Positions 8,093 through 16,115 of a stretch of DNA of 35,346 nt are shown piece after piece. Each line of letters begins with the position of its first letter. Within the stretch, counting starts at the first letter, position 1. Where the stretch lies: NCBI RefSeq assembly GCF_900167005.1, contig NZ_FUXW01000021.1:1-35346 (forward strand), read 5' to 3'. The notes below the pieces were generated by a model. The model saw only the letters and a list, made by a program, of their open reading frames with translations, made no database searches and was not told the DNA's origin. The stretch is from Butyricicoccus pullicaecorum DSM 23266 (GTDB lineage: Bacteria; Bacillota; Clostridia; Oscillospirales; Butyricicoccaceae). Position numbers and translations under genes: made by a program.

Positions 8093-8238
8093 TTTCAGCA
8101 CTCCTTCTTGATTGATTCATGTCCCGCCCGACGAGATCGGACTCATCTGCGGGGCTTTCAGCATTCATTTCTGCCCGATACGGCTGCGATTTCCCGAAAA
8201 CCGCTCTGCACAGGGCTGAACTTTTTCTCTTCCCCGGT

Positions 8239-8802
8239 CTACGCCCAAGGGTTTGCACTCTCCGGCTGCCGGATATCGGTGAGGAGAAACTGTTCCCACA
8301 GATACCATTTCCCGTCCTTTGCCTGTCTCAGCTGGATGGGCCGCGGACTGTCCGCACCGCCGGAAGGGATGAACAGCTTGGCAAAGCCCTGATTGAGAAA
8401 GCTGTTGTGATCGGCCATGACCCGAATGGTATACGGCTGCTGCGGGGTATAGTCATTCTGCGGGGTCGCACCGCTGAAATAGGAGCGCGGCACATAATCC
8501 TTGGTGCGGAACCGATCGCGGATAAAACTCAGCTCCTGCCCATTGAGCAGACGGGGTCCCCGCAGGAAATTCAGCATTTGAATCGAGGTCTCCGGCGCGT
8601 GCGGATAAACGCACAGTGCCACCACCGTCATGGCCGCTGTTTCAAACGGGGTTCTCATGGCAGCCTGCGGCAGCGCAGCAAACCCTTCATAGGTATTCGG
8701 AACGACCGGGAACACGATGGACTCGGTTTTGTTGCCCATGTTCTGCACCGTGTCCCGCACAGCCTCCCTTGCCTGATTTTTCAAAGAATCAAATAATCCC
8801 AT
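8239..8802 (-). CDS. DUF6935 family protein
   Basis: A 187-residue soluble protein beginning MGLFDSLKNQAREAV, preceded by AAAGGAG. It has the features I associate with DUF6935: FETAAMTVVALCVYP, MLNFLRGPRLLNGQE, DRFRTKDYVPRSYFSGATP, and IQLRQAKDGKWYLWEQFLL ahead of a DIRQPESANPWA end. No signal or membrane segment is visible, so it is probably cytoplasmic or peripheral; the first 20 residues are amphipathic. The biochemical role of the family is not known. It sits between a lipoprotein gene and the SPFH gene. The open frame extends upstream to 8928, but that part has no ribosome binding site and overlaps the preceding gene. Confidence 0.85.
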   Translation of the reverse strand: MGLFDSLKNQAREAVRDTVQNMGNKTESIVFPVVPNTYEGFAALPQAAMRTPFETAAMTVVALCVYPHAPETSIQMLNFLRGPRLLNGQELSFIRDRFRTKDYVPRSYFSGATPQNDYTPQQPYTIRVMADHNSFLNQGFAKLFIPSGGADSPRPIQLRQAKDGKWYLWEQFLLTDIRQPESANPWA

Positions 8803-8845
8803 TGTGATACTCCTTTCTCCTGCAATCCGACATTTTCCCCTGTGT

Positions 8846-10033
8846 TCAGCCGGTACTGCGTTCAAAAACCATCCAGTGACCGCTCCTGCCGTTGAGCAGC
8901 GGCCGATTGAACATATGACCGATCTCAATCACATCCAGCTGCGGATAATAGCGAATCTCGTAAATTCCCACAAAAGAATAGGGGGCGTCGTATGCAGAAT
9001 CGGCCGGCAACCCCGTTTCCATCGCGGTGCCGCCGATCAGATCCATATAAAATGCGCTCATCTCCTCCGTAATCCATCCAGCCGGTGTGACCGAAGGGAC
9101 AAAATCGCCATCCAGCCGTGCATACACCTCGCCCACCGGCGGGCCATAGCAATATTCCACTCGGTCATTTCCGGCCGCATCCCGGTAAAATCTCAGGCGG
9201 CACACCTGCGGCTCACCGGAGTCGGTATACTGATCCCATGCCACCCAATCTCCCTGCAGGATCTCGGGCGCTGCAATCTGGAAATCATAATCCTCCACGC
9301 TGACCCCAGTATTTGGCGTAAAATCCATGAGGGCGCTTTGTGCACCCCCTAGATAAGGGATTCTGTCATCCTTACCGGGGATCGGATACCAGAAACAGAA
9401 GGTTCCGTCGCTGCGCTCCAGACGCACCTGCAAATTGGGCTGAACCATGTCATGGCCGCACAGCAGCAGCAACGGTTGGCCGCTGTCGCTGCTGTAGAGC
9501 ACGTCCCCGGCCTGCCCGGTTTCATCGCCAAAGATCGGCGAACCCATCCAAGCGCTTACCGTCACCGAAACATCAGTGTCTGCCGGAACAACGCAGTACA
9601 GCTGGTGTCCTTCTTCCGCTCGGATCAGGTGGTCTTCTCCCATTCCTGCAAGGAAGGCGTAATCGTCCAGATAGCCCCGCCTTTGCAGCAGGTTTGCATA
9701 TTCTGCTTCCGTGGGGCCGTTCACATAGCCAAGCAAGGCAACACCGGCCAGCCTGCCGTTCTCCTGCAGGCGGCTGCAAAGAGCCTGATAAGAAGCCCGG
9801 GCTGCCTCTTGGCCGCTTGCTTCCGGAGCGGCCGCCGCTGGGAGATTGGCTGCGATCTCGCTGAGCCGGGTGCCCGGCGATGCTTGCGGACCGGCATCCT
9901 GCGCCGTGTCATTGGGCACACATTCCCGAACCAGAAACAGCTCCTGTAGGACTGTGCTGCACCCGGTCAGACACAGCAGCAAACACATCGCCGTTCCTGC
10001 CAACATCATGCGATACAGACCGTATCTTTTCAT
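8846..10033 (-). CDS. Lipoprotein, LGYV-domain family (member 2)
   Basis: A 395-residue lipoprotein starting MKRYGLYRMM with CAGGAGGTG before the ATG and lipobox LTGC near residue 25. After a low-complexity linker, residues about 98-240 form the shared domain: VALLGYVNG, YAFLAGMGEDHLIRAEEG, QLYCVVPADTDVSV, SGQPLLLLCG and a WYPIPGKDD segment. A second, beta-rich domain follows from about residue 265, with LQGDWVAWDQY and YRDAAGNDRVEYCYGPP, which resembles lipocalin-like barrels. Function is unknown. Its gene lies between the DUF3298-like lipoprotein and DUF6935 genes. Confidence 0.8.
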   Translation of the reverse strand: MKRYGLYRMMLAGTAMCLLLCLTGCSTVLQELFLVRECVPNDTAQDAGPQASPGTRLSEIAANLPAAAAPEASGQEAARASYQALCSRLQENGRLAGVALLGYVNGPTEAEYANLLQRRGYLDDYAFLAGMGEDHLIRAEEGHQLYCVVPADTDVSVTVSAWMGSPIFGDETGQAGDVLYSSDSGQPLLLLCGHDMVQPNLQVRLERSDGTFCFWYPIPGKDDRIPYLGGAQSALMDFTPNTGVSVEDYDFQIAAPEILQGDWVAWDQYTDSGEPQVCRLRFYRDAAGNDRVEYCYGPPVGEVYARLDGDFVPSVTPAGWITEEMSAFYMDLIGGTAMETGLPADSAYDAPYSFVGIYEIRYYPQLDVIEIGHMFNRPLLNGRSGHWMVFERSTG

Positions 10034-10064
10034 TCCGGTTCACCTCCTGTCAATCATCCGGTGA

Positions 10065-11687
10065 TTATCCCGTGTAAAGCATGCCGTCAAAGCATTCGTC
10101 TGCCGGGACGCCATTGACCGTAATCGGCCACTGCGAAGCGTCAACCGGGATCCGGTACTCCTGTCCATCCGGCGTCCGCACATCCACATAGCTCAGGCAG
10201 TCGGTACGCAGCAGGGTGAGCACGGTTCCCGCGGCAATGAACGCCTGTTTTTGTTCGGGCAGGGCAGTCGCTCCAACCTGCGTCTTGGCCGTCAGGGTGC
10301 GCGGCATGTCAAGATCAAAGTAAGATGTCTTTGCAAACGGCAGGCCGCTGGACGTGTCTGCCTGAAAGTCGCCGCTCGCCCACATGGTTCCCAGCAGCTC
10401 CTCCCGCTTATACAGCCGGAAGTCGGCAGGGTCGGTGAAGAGAGTCGTCTGGTTTCCTGTGTCATCGGCGAACTGCTCATAAAATCCAAGGCCCCAATAT
10501 CGTTCGAGCAGCTGCATATCCGGAAGGTGATAAACCGACAGGACATGATATGCATTTTCCAGCATCGTGTCCAGATAAAGCACCTGCTGTCCGTCTGTCA
10601 GATGCACGAGATACATCGATCCCATATAGTAACTGCCGATTTCCCCGTCCGGCAGCAGCGTCTTGGCCGTTCCGTTGACCGAGAGATCCAACCGCGTATA
10701 GCCACCGAATTCGTCCTGATCGGCCGCAATCGAAATGGTGTCCACGCGAGCATCCCGGCTGTCCAGATCGATTTCCAGCGGTACACCGGGCATCAGACGG
10801 ATGGCGTATTGCGCGGCCGGATGGCGGAACTTGTCCTGAAACAGCTCAGGAGACTGCCGAAACCAAAGCGATGCCGAGATCTGTCCCTGCTCATCGGGCC
10901 CGGTGCTTGCAAACGGAAACGCAAAAGTAACCTTCTGGAAATCAACCGTCCACAGGAATTCCTTCTGCGCGATAGCGGTCTGCAAATATTCCTTGATGTT
11001 CCCGCCGGGAACCTGTCCTTCCACGCTGCACTGTTTTTCCAGCAGTGCGGGCAGCCCAGCCGGATCGACAAACACGTCGGCAAGGGTCAGTTCTTTTCCG
11101 GTTGCAGGATCAAGATTGGTGCTCCAGACCACCGTGCCGGACGAAAATGCATCGGTGTCAAAGTCTATTTGCTGAAAGATACTCAGGATCGCCTGATCGG
11201 CTCTCTGCACCGCATTGTGCTGCGTATAGGTGCTCAGGCCGGCGGCTCCTCCCATGTTCGCTTTCATATCCGCTATCCAGCGTGCGCCGGATTCGGCAGC
11301 TTCCCGATTGAGCGCATCCAGCCGCTTGGCCAGCTCCGGATAGGCTGCCGCGTCTGCCTCACTCAAATAGAGGTATTCCCAGGCAGCCCGACAGCGCATC
11401 GTTTCATCCTGCCAGATCCAGTCGCCGTCCTCCATCCAGAAGAGCGAAAGAAGCGCTGTGCTCTCCTGCGCAGCTTGCGCCGGGATGGCCGCCTCTGCAT
11501 GCGCAGTCGATTCCGCCTTGGCAGAAGCGCTGTCAGAATCTGCAGCGGATGCCGGGCTGCCGGAAATGGCCGCTCCAAAGGAATCCAGTCTATCTGTGAT
11601 GGTTTGCATGGAGAGCGCTTGGCACGACGTCAAAGACATCGACAGCGCCGCCGCCAGCAGGCTCATTCCGATCTTTTGATAAAGCAT
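10065..11687 (-). CDS. Lipoprotein with a DUF3298/RsiV-like domain
   Basis: A 540-residue lipoprotein. AAAGGAG precedes the ATG and the signal MLYQKIGMSLLAAALSM runs into lipobox LTSC at residue 22. A Ser/Ala-rich linker follows to about residue 80. The middle has paired segments typical of DUF3298-type domains: STNLDPATGKELTLADVF at about residues 190-207, and a later FRHPAAQYAIRLMPGVPLEID strand set. The C-terminal third is beta-rich and unassigned. Family members include extracytoplasmic parts of anti-sigma factors such as RsiV that bind lysozyme, but this protein is lipid-anchored and has no cytoplasmic part, so it cannot be an anti-sigma factor itself. It may bind an envelope ligand. Confidence 0.75.
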   Translation of the reverse strand: MLYQKIGMSLLAAALSMSLTSCQALSMQTITDRLDSFGAAISGSPASAADSDSASAKAESTAHAEAAIPAQAAQESTALLSLFWMEDGDWIWQDETMRCRAAWEYLYLSEADAAAYPELAKRLDALNREAAESGARWIADMKANMGGAAGLSTYTQHNAVQRADQAILSIFQQIDFDTDAFSSGTVVWSTNLDPATGKELTLADVFVDPAGLPALLEKQCSVEGQVPGGNIKEYLQTAIAQKEFLWTVDFQKVTFAFPFASTGPDEQGQISASLWFRQSPELFQDKFRHPAAQYAIRLMPGVPLEIDLDSRDARVDTISIAADQDEFGGYTRLDLSVNGTAKTLLPDGEIGSYYMGSMYLVHLTDGQQVLYLDTMLENAYHVLSVYHLPDMQLLERYWGLGFYEQFADDTGNQTTLFTDPADFRLYKREELLGTMWASGDFQADTSSGLPFAKTSYFDLDMPRTLTAKTQVGATALPEQKQAFIAAGTVLTLLRTDCLSYVDVRTPDGQEYRIPVDASQWPITVNGVPADECFDGMLYTG

Positions 11688-11720
11688 ACAGTCTTTCTCT
11701 CCTTTCCTGCTGAACGTTTC

Positions 11721-12530
11721 TCAAAACTTTCCGCTTTCATGGGACGATCCGCTGCTGTCAACCGATGTGCCGCCGCTCTCCTGTTTTGGCGCAATATACC
11801 GTTCCGAACGCGTCGTATGTACAAAGCGGTCATTCTGTCTGGTCAGCATCAGACCCTGTCCATCGATATAAACCTGCGCAGCCTCCTGCATATTTGCTGT
11901 TTTCATCTGCGCCTTGAAGTAAGAACAAATCAGAAACGCGATCAGGAGCGGCACCAGAACGCCAACCGCAATCCCAACCAGCGGGCTGCGATCGCTGCCG
12001 ACATCAAATGGAGTGCCTTCCGCGGCCAGATTCAGGTACCGTTCACAGCAATCCAGATATTCTGTGAATCCGCCGTACCAGTCATCCTCTCCGAATTCAT
12101 CCAAAAATGCTTCGGCCATTTTCTCTTTGCCATAATCGGTAAATGCGATATTTCCATAGCCGTGCGCCATGATGTCGTAATCCCGATATTCGGTGGAGAA
12201 CATCAGGATGATACAGCTCTGATCTTCGCCATATCCCATCCCGTACTCCTCAAAAATATACGCAGTGGCTTCCCATGGCTCCATGTCGCCCAGACTGAGA
12301 AAGGTGACGATATAGACCGCACACTGATATTCCTGCGTCAGCTCCCACGCCCGTGCGCTTAGCTTTTCCTCTTCTGCGTCGGTCAGAAGGTCGGCTCCAT
12401 CTGACACCATCGTATAAAATGGAATCTTCGCGGCGTCAAAGGGGGCTTGCTCCGCCTTGGCCACAGCCGGACAGAGCAGCGTCCAGAGCAGGCAGAGCGC
12501 CGCGCACAATCCAAAGATTTGCTTTTTCAT
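11721..12530 (-). CDS. TPM-domain membrane protein, YdjH/YgcG-like
   Basis: A 269-residue protein with a cleavable-type signal (MKKQIFGLCAALCLLWTLL to AVAKA), an extracytoplasmic TPM domain at about residues 35-165 (VSDGADLLTDAEEEKLSARA, then AVYIVTF, then ILMFSTEYRDYDIMAHGYG), one membrane segment around 180-205, and a cytoplasmic tail ending in SGSSHESGKF, a tail type common in this family. TPM domains occur in photosystem-repair and phosphatase-like proteins. In Bacillus, YdjH pairs with YdjG in the membrane and recruits the SPFH protein and PspA. The YdjG-like gene lies 14 bases upstream, supporting the same partnership here. Confidence 0.88.
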   Translation of the reverse strand: MKKQIFGLCAALCLLWTLLCPAVAKAEQAPFDAAKIPFYTMVSDGADLLTDAEEEKLSARAWELTQEYQCAVYIVTFLSLGDMEPWEATAYIFEEYGMGYGEDQSCIILMFSTEYRDYDIMAHGYGNIAFTDYGKEKMAEAFLDEFGEDDWYGGFTEYLDCCERYLNLAAEGTPFDVGSDRSPLVGIAVGVLVPLLIAFLICSYFKAQMKTANMQEAAQVYIDGQGLMLTRQNDRFVHTTRSERYIAPKQESGGTSVDSSGSSHESGKF

Positions 12531-12544
12531 CCGTCCCGCCTCCC

Positions 12545-13657
12545 TTACAGCAAAAACCAGAATCCCAGAATGAGTGCCATCAGCGGAACTGCAATGCCCG
12601 CAAACCAGGCGAAATACTTTCCCTTGTCCACCGGCAAATCACCAATCAGCTTACCCGTCTGGCCGTTCATGGCAAACAGGAAATTCTGTCCGTTCCATTT
12701 TGTGCTGAGCATCCAGACCGGCATCAGCGCATATTTCATATCACCCCGATGAAACTGGAAGCTCTGACTTTGCGCATGTACCGAACCATATCCTTTGACT
12801 GTATTGCGCAGCTCGATTGCCGCACTGTTCTCCGCTCGTTTTTGAATCCGCGGCAGGCTGTCCTGCTGATTGACATCATATCGATCGGCCAAAAAACCGG
12901 GCAGATAAGCAGTGGAAAAGGGCTTGAGTGCGCTGTAGTCGTACGGTTCAATGGCATCCATGTGCGCATCGGGCATTTTCGTAGATGCGTCCACCGGAAT
13001 GCGCTCGAATCCGATCCGGCCGCTGCGGTCAACCTCATAATGATCGGTCTCGGTAATCTCATAATCGCCTTCCTGCCAGGTACGGGAATTGGACGCATGA
13101 TAAGTTGCTGTCCCATCAACCTGACAGTCACACAGCCAGAAGGGTACATAGACCCCCTGAATTTCTTCGATGTGGTTTTGCTCACGAAAGGCCTTGGGCA
13201 GGAATTTTTTGCCCTGATAATATTTTTTCAGTGCGTCGACTGCCGCCTGCTTATCCAGCTTGAACGGGATGACCAGCTCCGGCCGCAGTCCGCCGGTAAA
13301 CTGCCCGGGCACAATGGCCGGATTGCCGCAGTAAGGACAGCTCGACGCGGCAGTCGATGCATCACAAATCATCTCGGCGCCACAGGAAGGGCAGTTGTAT
13401 GTCTTCATTCCCGCGGTTTCCTGCGCATCCCAGGACACGCCCATCTGCTCAGCCGCAGCGCTTTCCCGATCGTGGGCAGCATCCACTGCGGCCTGCGCCG
13501 CAGCCGAAGCCGCTTCTTTTTCGCGATAAATCTTCTCAATTTCCGCCACATCATACGTCGTGCCGCAATAATCACATTCCAGTTTGCCGCTCTCTCCAAC
13601 AAAGTGCAGCGGGCCGGTACAGGCCGGACATTGATAGGTTGTAACGCCAGTTGCCAT
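12545..13657 (-). CDS. YdjG-like zinc-ribbon membrane protein
   Basis: A 370-residue protein from MATGVTTYQCPAC; GGGAGG lies about 10 bases before this ATG, and the TTG six codons upstream overlaps that site. Two zinc ribbons are visible: C10/C13 with C28/C31, and a second at about residues 88-110 (CPSCGAEM then CPYCGN). A helical, charged stretch lies between them (EIEKIYREKEAAS). The middle region has FLPKAFREQNHIEEIQGVYVPFWL, as in TFIIB-type zinc-ribbon membrane proteins related to YdjG. A hydrophobic C-terminus (about 350-370) supplies the anchor. It is translated just before the TPM gene and probably forms a complex with it. Few other readings are likely. Confidence 0.85.
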   Translation of the reverse strand: MATGVTTYQCPACTGPLHFVGESGKLECDYCGTTYDVAEIEKIYREKEAASAAAQAAVDAAHDRESAAAEQMGVSWDAQETAGMKTYNCPSCGAEMICDASTAASSCPYCGNPAIVPGQFTGGLRPELVIPFKLDKQAAVDALKKYYQGKKFLPKAFREQNHIEEIQGVYVPFWLCDCQVDGTATYHASNSRTWQEGDYEITETDHYEVDRSGRIGFERIPVDASTKMPDAHMDAIEPYDYSALKPFSTAYLPGFLADRYDVNQQDSLPRIQKRAENSAAIELRNTVKGYGSVHAQSQSFQFHRGDMKYALMPVWMLSTKWNGQNFLFAMNGQTGKLIGDLPVDKGKYFAWFAGIAVPLMALILGFWFLL

Positions 13658-13759
13658 AATGGATTCGCCTCCCAAATCACTTTTTGCGCTGTGGATACGG
13701 CATGACTTCTTTCACGTCCTGCCAGCCGATTCCTGTCTCCCGCGCTGTCATTCGTTGTC

Positions 13760-14152
13760 TTATTTCTCACTGTAATGATTCTTCTGCGTTGTCCAGTTCA
13801 CAGTGGAAACCTGTTCGCCGGCTTCCTGCAGCCGTTCTGCACATCGGAGGCACATATCAATCTCCTGACAGATTAAAAAACATTCATTACACACCAGTCG
13901 TTCGCACAGCGGGCACAGATTAAAGAACTGCACCGCTTCTTCCACGGCCTTGGTAAACGCCCTCTGCTTTTCTCTCTCATAAAGCAGGTAGAAGATGACC
14001 CGCTTGGACTCCGTTTGGGGTTCTTCTCCCGCTTTGGAAAAAGCAACAGGTGTGCTCTGCCACACCTTTCCACACTCTGGACAAATCAGGTTGAACACAA
14101 ACTTTTCCTGATCGGAACAATCTATCAAGCGTTCACTGATGATCTGTTTCAC
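13760..14152 (-). CDS. Small Cys-rich zinc-binding protein, first gene of the leftward operon
   Basis: A 130-residue protein starting with GTG (VKQIISERLIDC), preceded at about 7 bases by AGGAGGGG. The open frame continues to an ATG at 14224, but that ATG lies inside a DNA element that is also conserved in a non-coding position at 21699-21784, so it is promoter sequence rather than coding. Cys pairs occur at CPECG, CPLCERLVCNEC and CLRC, consistent with two or three zinc sites. No membrane segment is visible. The family is not recognised. Its position right after the shared promoter makes it the first product of the operon, 102 bases before the YdjG-like gene. Confidence 0.75.
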   Translation of the reverse strand: MKQIISERLIDCSDQEKFVFNLICPECGKVWQSTPVAFSKAGEEPQTESKRVIFYLLYEREKQRAFTKAVEEAVQFFNLCPLCERLVCNECFLICQEIDMCLRCAERLQEAGEQVSTVNWTTQKNHYSEK

Positions 14153-14191
14153 CGAACCCCCTCCTCTCTTGGGACCAATCGCTTTTCTGCA

Positions 14192-14277
14192 TCTACAGTA
14201 ACAGCTTGCTGTTTGCAAATCCATTGCATGATTGTGTATTTGACCGTGATTTTCCCAAAATACATCATTTGTTTAGT
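14192..14277 (-). promoter_or_regulatory. Shared bipartite promoter/operator, copy 1 (leftward operon)
   Basis: On the minus strand this holds block A ACTAAACAAATGATGTATTT, a 16-base variable spacer, block B (26 bases, ending ATGCAATGGATTTG), 11 variable bases, and block C CTGTTACTGT. The same blocks in the same order and nearly the same spacing occur on the plus strand at 21699-21784 before the other effector operon. Block C lies about where a -10 or start site would be; I see no good TTGACA, which suggests an activator-dependent promoter with blocks A and B as binding sites. The predicted leader to the GTG start is only about 40 bases. Confidence 0.8.
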
Positions 14278-14367
14278 CTATTCCGCTTTCTTTGCCGCAG
14301 CATTTTTATGGAAATTTCCCACATCTCCCCATCTCCCTGTTCTATAACGACCGGCTGAAAACGCAAA

Positions 14368-14413
14368 ACAGACAGGACAGCGACTTCCAAAAAAGTCGGC
14401 TGTTCCTGTCTGT
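14368..14413 (-). terminator. Terminator after the leftward sensor module
   Basis: A long inverted repeat (ACAGACAGGACAGC-GACTT / AAGTC-GGCTGTTCCTGTCTGT with a small bulge) is followed on the minus strand by TTTTGCGTTTT. It lies about 100 bases downstream of the LuxR gene stop and ahead of the effector-operon promoter, so it separates the two transcription units. Confidence 0.7.
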
Positions 14414-14513
14414 CTGACAAAATTCTATTCCGAACCGCCCGGGATGCACAACGGCCTTCCGCGCGTTTTCTGTTCACTTCTGACCTGCTTCCATGCATTG
14501 TCACGCTTGCCGC

Positions 14514-16085
14514 TCACATCAGTTCATCCAACCGGTCGCAGCGCCGGAATAATTCGATGTACAACAGAAGCTCTTCTCGGGAACCTACACCCAGCTTCTG
14601 ATAAATGTTCGCATTATGTCTGCGAACCGTATTGATGCTGATGAAGGCTTGTTCGGCCACCTCACTAATACCCTTGCCGTCGGCATAATACTTCAAAATA
14701 TTATGTTCGGTCGGCGTCAGAGTGGCTGCCCGCTGGGCGAAAGAGCAAAACAGCTCTTCAATATTGGATGGCAGCTGGGATGTACTCATATTCTGCAATT
14801 TCGTCTGCATGAAATCGAACAGCTCGTCGATCTCCGACACGCCCGAACACTCTCTGCACAGAACGCCTTCGCTGCGAATCCATTCCAGACTCTGGGAAAT
14901 CGGCTGGGTAAACGACCGGGAAAGATGGATGGACAGAAGCAGTAGGATTGCCAGGATGATCGCGCATCCAATCACCCAGAACACCCTCTGCAAAGTGTGT
15001 GCACGCATGTAAGCATCCTGAGGAACCAGCGTGACCGCATATAACTGCGAGCCGTCTGCCATGCGCAGGTTCACCTTGGTATGCGTACCCAAAAAAGTCT
15101 GGTACTTTCCGACATACCGGTTGAAATATTTCCCCTCTTCTACCTGCAGGACATCCTCCGTATTGAGATACGTTTCTTCCAGTTTTCCCTGCATCGCCTT
15201 GGATACCACAAGCGTGTCGCCATTCATGGGCGCCAGAAGGGTTACCATGCTGCCAAAATTACTTTCTTCCGATGGATAGGAGAGCATAAAATACAATTCG
15301 CTCAGTTCCAGCCCGCACACACCCAGCGCCGAATTGTCATTTCCCACAATCGGAACCATCAGGAGCATCATATTTTCCCAAGTATCGGTCAAACAGACCC
15401 GTTCGGTCCAGACTGCGTTTTCTGCCAGCCGCCCTGTGGTACGGCTGAGCATTTCATCATAATCGGACAGTTTTGAAGTGTCAAATTCCAGCTTCCAGCG
15501 GTTGTGCAGTTCCAGCTGGTGCTCACGCGCCACATTGGGAATCCCGCGGTACAAAACAATACTCTGATTAGCCGTGCTTTTACTGCTCAGGTTGGTCAGC
15601 CGGATATAAAGGCCGGCGCGGGAGGAGCGTGCTCCGGGCGCCTGCGAATTGATGGTCGCATCAAAAACCAGATAGGCTCCGCTGCACGGCGCCGACTGAA
15701 GCGCGGTTGTGAGATATCCATATACGAGAGATTCCAGCTGCTCAATCCGTTCCGGGTCATTGTCGAGTGCTGTGACCGGATCGGTCAGGAGATAGTCGCT
15801 GATGAGTTCCGATGACTGCTCGGAGAGCGCGATGCCCTGCGCCGTGATCTTGCCGAACTGATTGGATATATCGGTCATCACATTTTTTTGCCGCACAGAC
15901 AATATCTGCTGCACCTCTTGATCCAAAGCCGAAAAAACGCCTGTTATATTCAGTACAACAACAAAAATGGAAAAAGCGACCAGCACCATGGAACTCCAGT
16001 ATAAGAAAAGTTTGCGCTGCATCCGGATGCTTTTCCGCTGCATTTTCGGAAAACACTTCCAGACTTCCTTCCATACACTTTGCAT
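14514..16085 (-). CDS. Membrane-bound LuxR-type transcription factor with extracytoplasmic sensor (copy 1)
   Basis: About 523 residues from MQSVWKEVW; AAGGGAG is 11 bases upstream of this ATG, and the GTG four codons earlier abuts it. One membrane segment at about 27-50, a sensor domain outside the membrane at 51-362 with a dCache-like look (a long N-terminal helix, YLVFDATINSQ, GLYIRL, GVCGLELSELYF), a second membrane segment at about 366-388 followed by a short FTQPISQSLEWI linker, then a C-terminal LuxR-type HTH at about 455-513 (LTPTEHNILKYYADGKGISEVAE then INTVRRHNANIYQKLGV). It is thus a one-component sensor that binds DNA from the membrane. It follows the solute-binding lipoprotein gene by 30 bases and is paralogous to 19843-21507. 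It is the obvious candidate to bind the shared operator element. Confidence 0.85.
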   Translation of the reverse strand: MQSVWKEVWKCFPKMQRKSIRMQRKLFLYWSSMVLVAFSIFVVVLNITGVFSALDQEVQQILSVRQKNVMTDISNQFGKITAQGIALSEQSSELISDYLLTDPVTALDNDPERIEQLESLVYGYLTTALQSAPCSGAYLVFDATINSQAPGARSSRAGLYIRLTNLSSKSTANQSIVLYRGIPNVAREHQLELHNRWKLEFDTSKLSDYDEMLSRTTGRLAENAVWTERVCLTDTWENMMLLMVPIVGNDNSALGVCGLELSELYFMLSYPSEESNFGSMVTLLAPMNGDTLVVSKAMQGKLEETYLNTEDVLQVEEGKYFNRYVGKYQTFLGTHTKVNLRMADGSQLYAVTLVPQDAYMRAHTLQRVFWVIGCAIILAILLLLSIHLSRSFTQPISQSLEWIRSEGVLCRECSGVSEIDELFDFMQTKLQNMSTSQLPSNIEELFCSFAQRAATLTPTEHNILKYYADGKGISEVAEQAFISINTVRRHNANIYQKLGVGSREELLLYIELFRRCDRLDELM

Positions 16086-16115
16086 GCTGTTTGTCACTCC
16101 CTTCGTATGCGTCTT

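Noticed and set aside
6545-8392. Open frame of 615 codons on the plus strand
   Set aside because: It is the complement of the SPFH and PspA genes and reads as a shadow.
10251-12362. Long open frame of 703 codons on the plus strand
   Set aside because: It lies antisense to two well-supported lipoprotein and TPM genes that have ribosome binding sites and signal peptides; its composition is Arg/Leu/Cys/His-rich, typical of a shadow frame.
14153-14224. N-terminal extension of the Cys-rich protein to the ATG at 14224
   Set aside because: This ATG lies in the CAATGGATTTG of block B, which is conserved in a non-coding place at 21699-21784, and there is no ribosome binding site; the GTG at 14152 has one.
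14265-14504. Open frame of 79 codons on the minus strand downstream of the LuxR gene
   Set aside because: It spans the terminator hairpin, is Arg-rich, and lacks a ribosome binding site.
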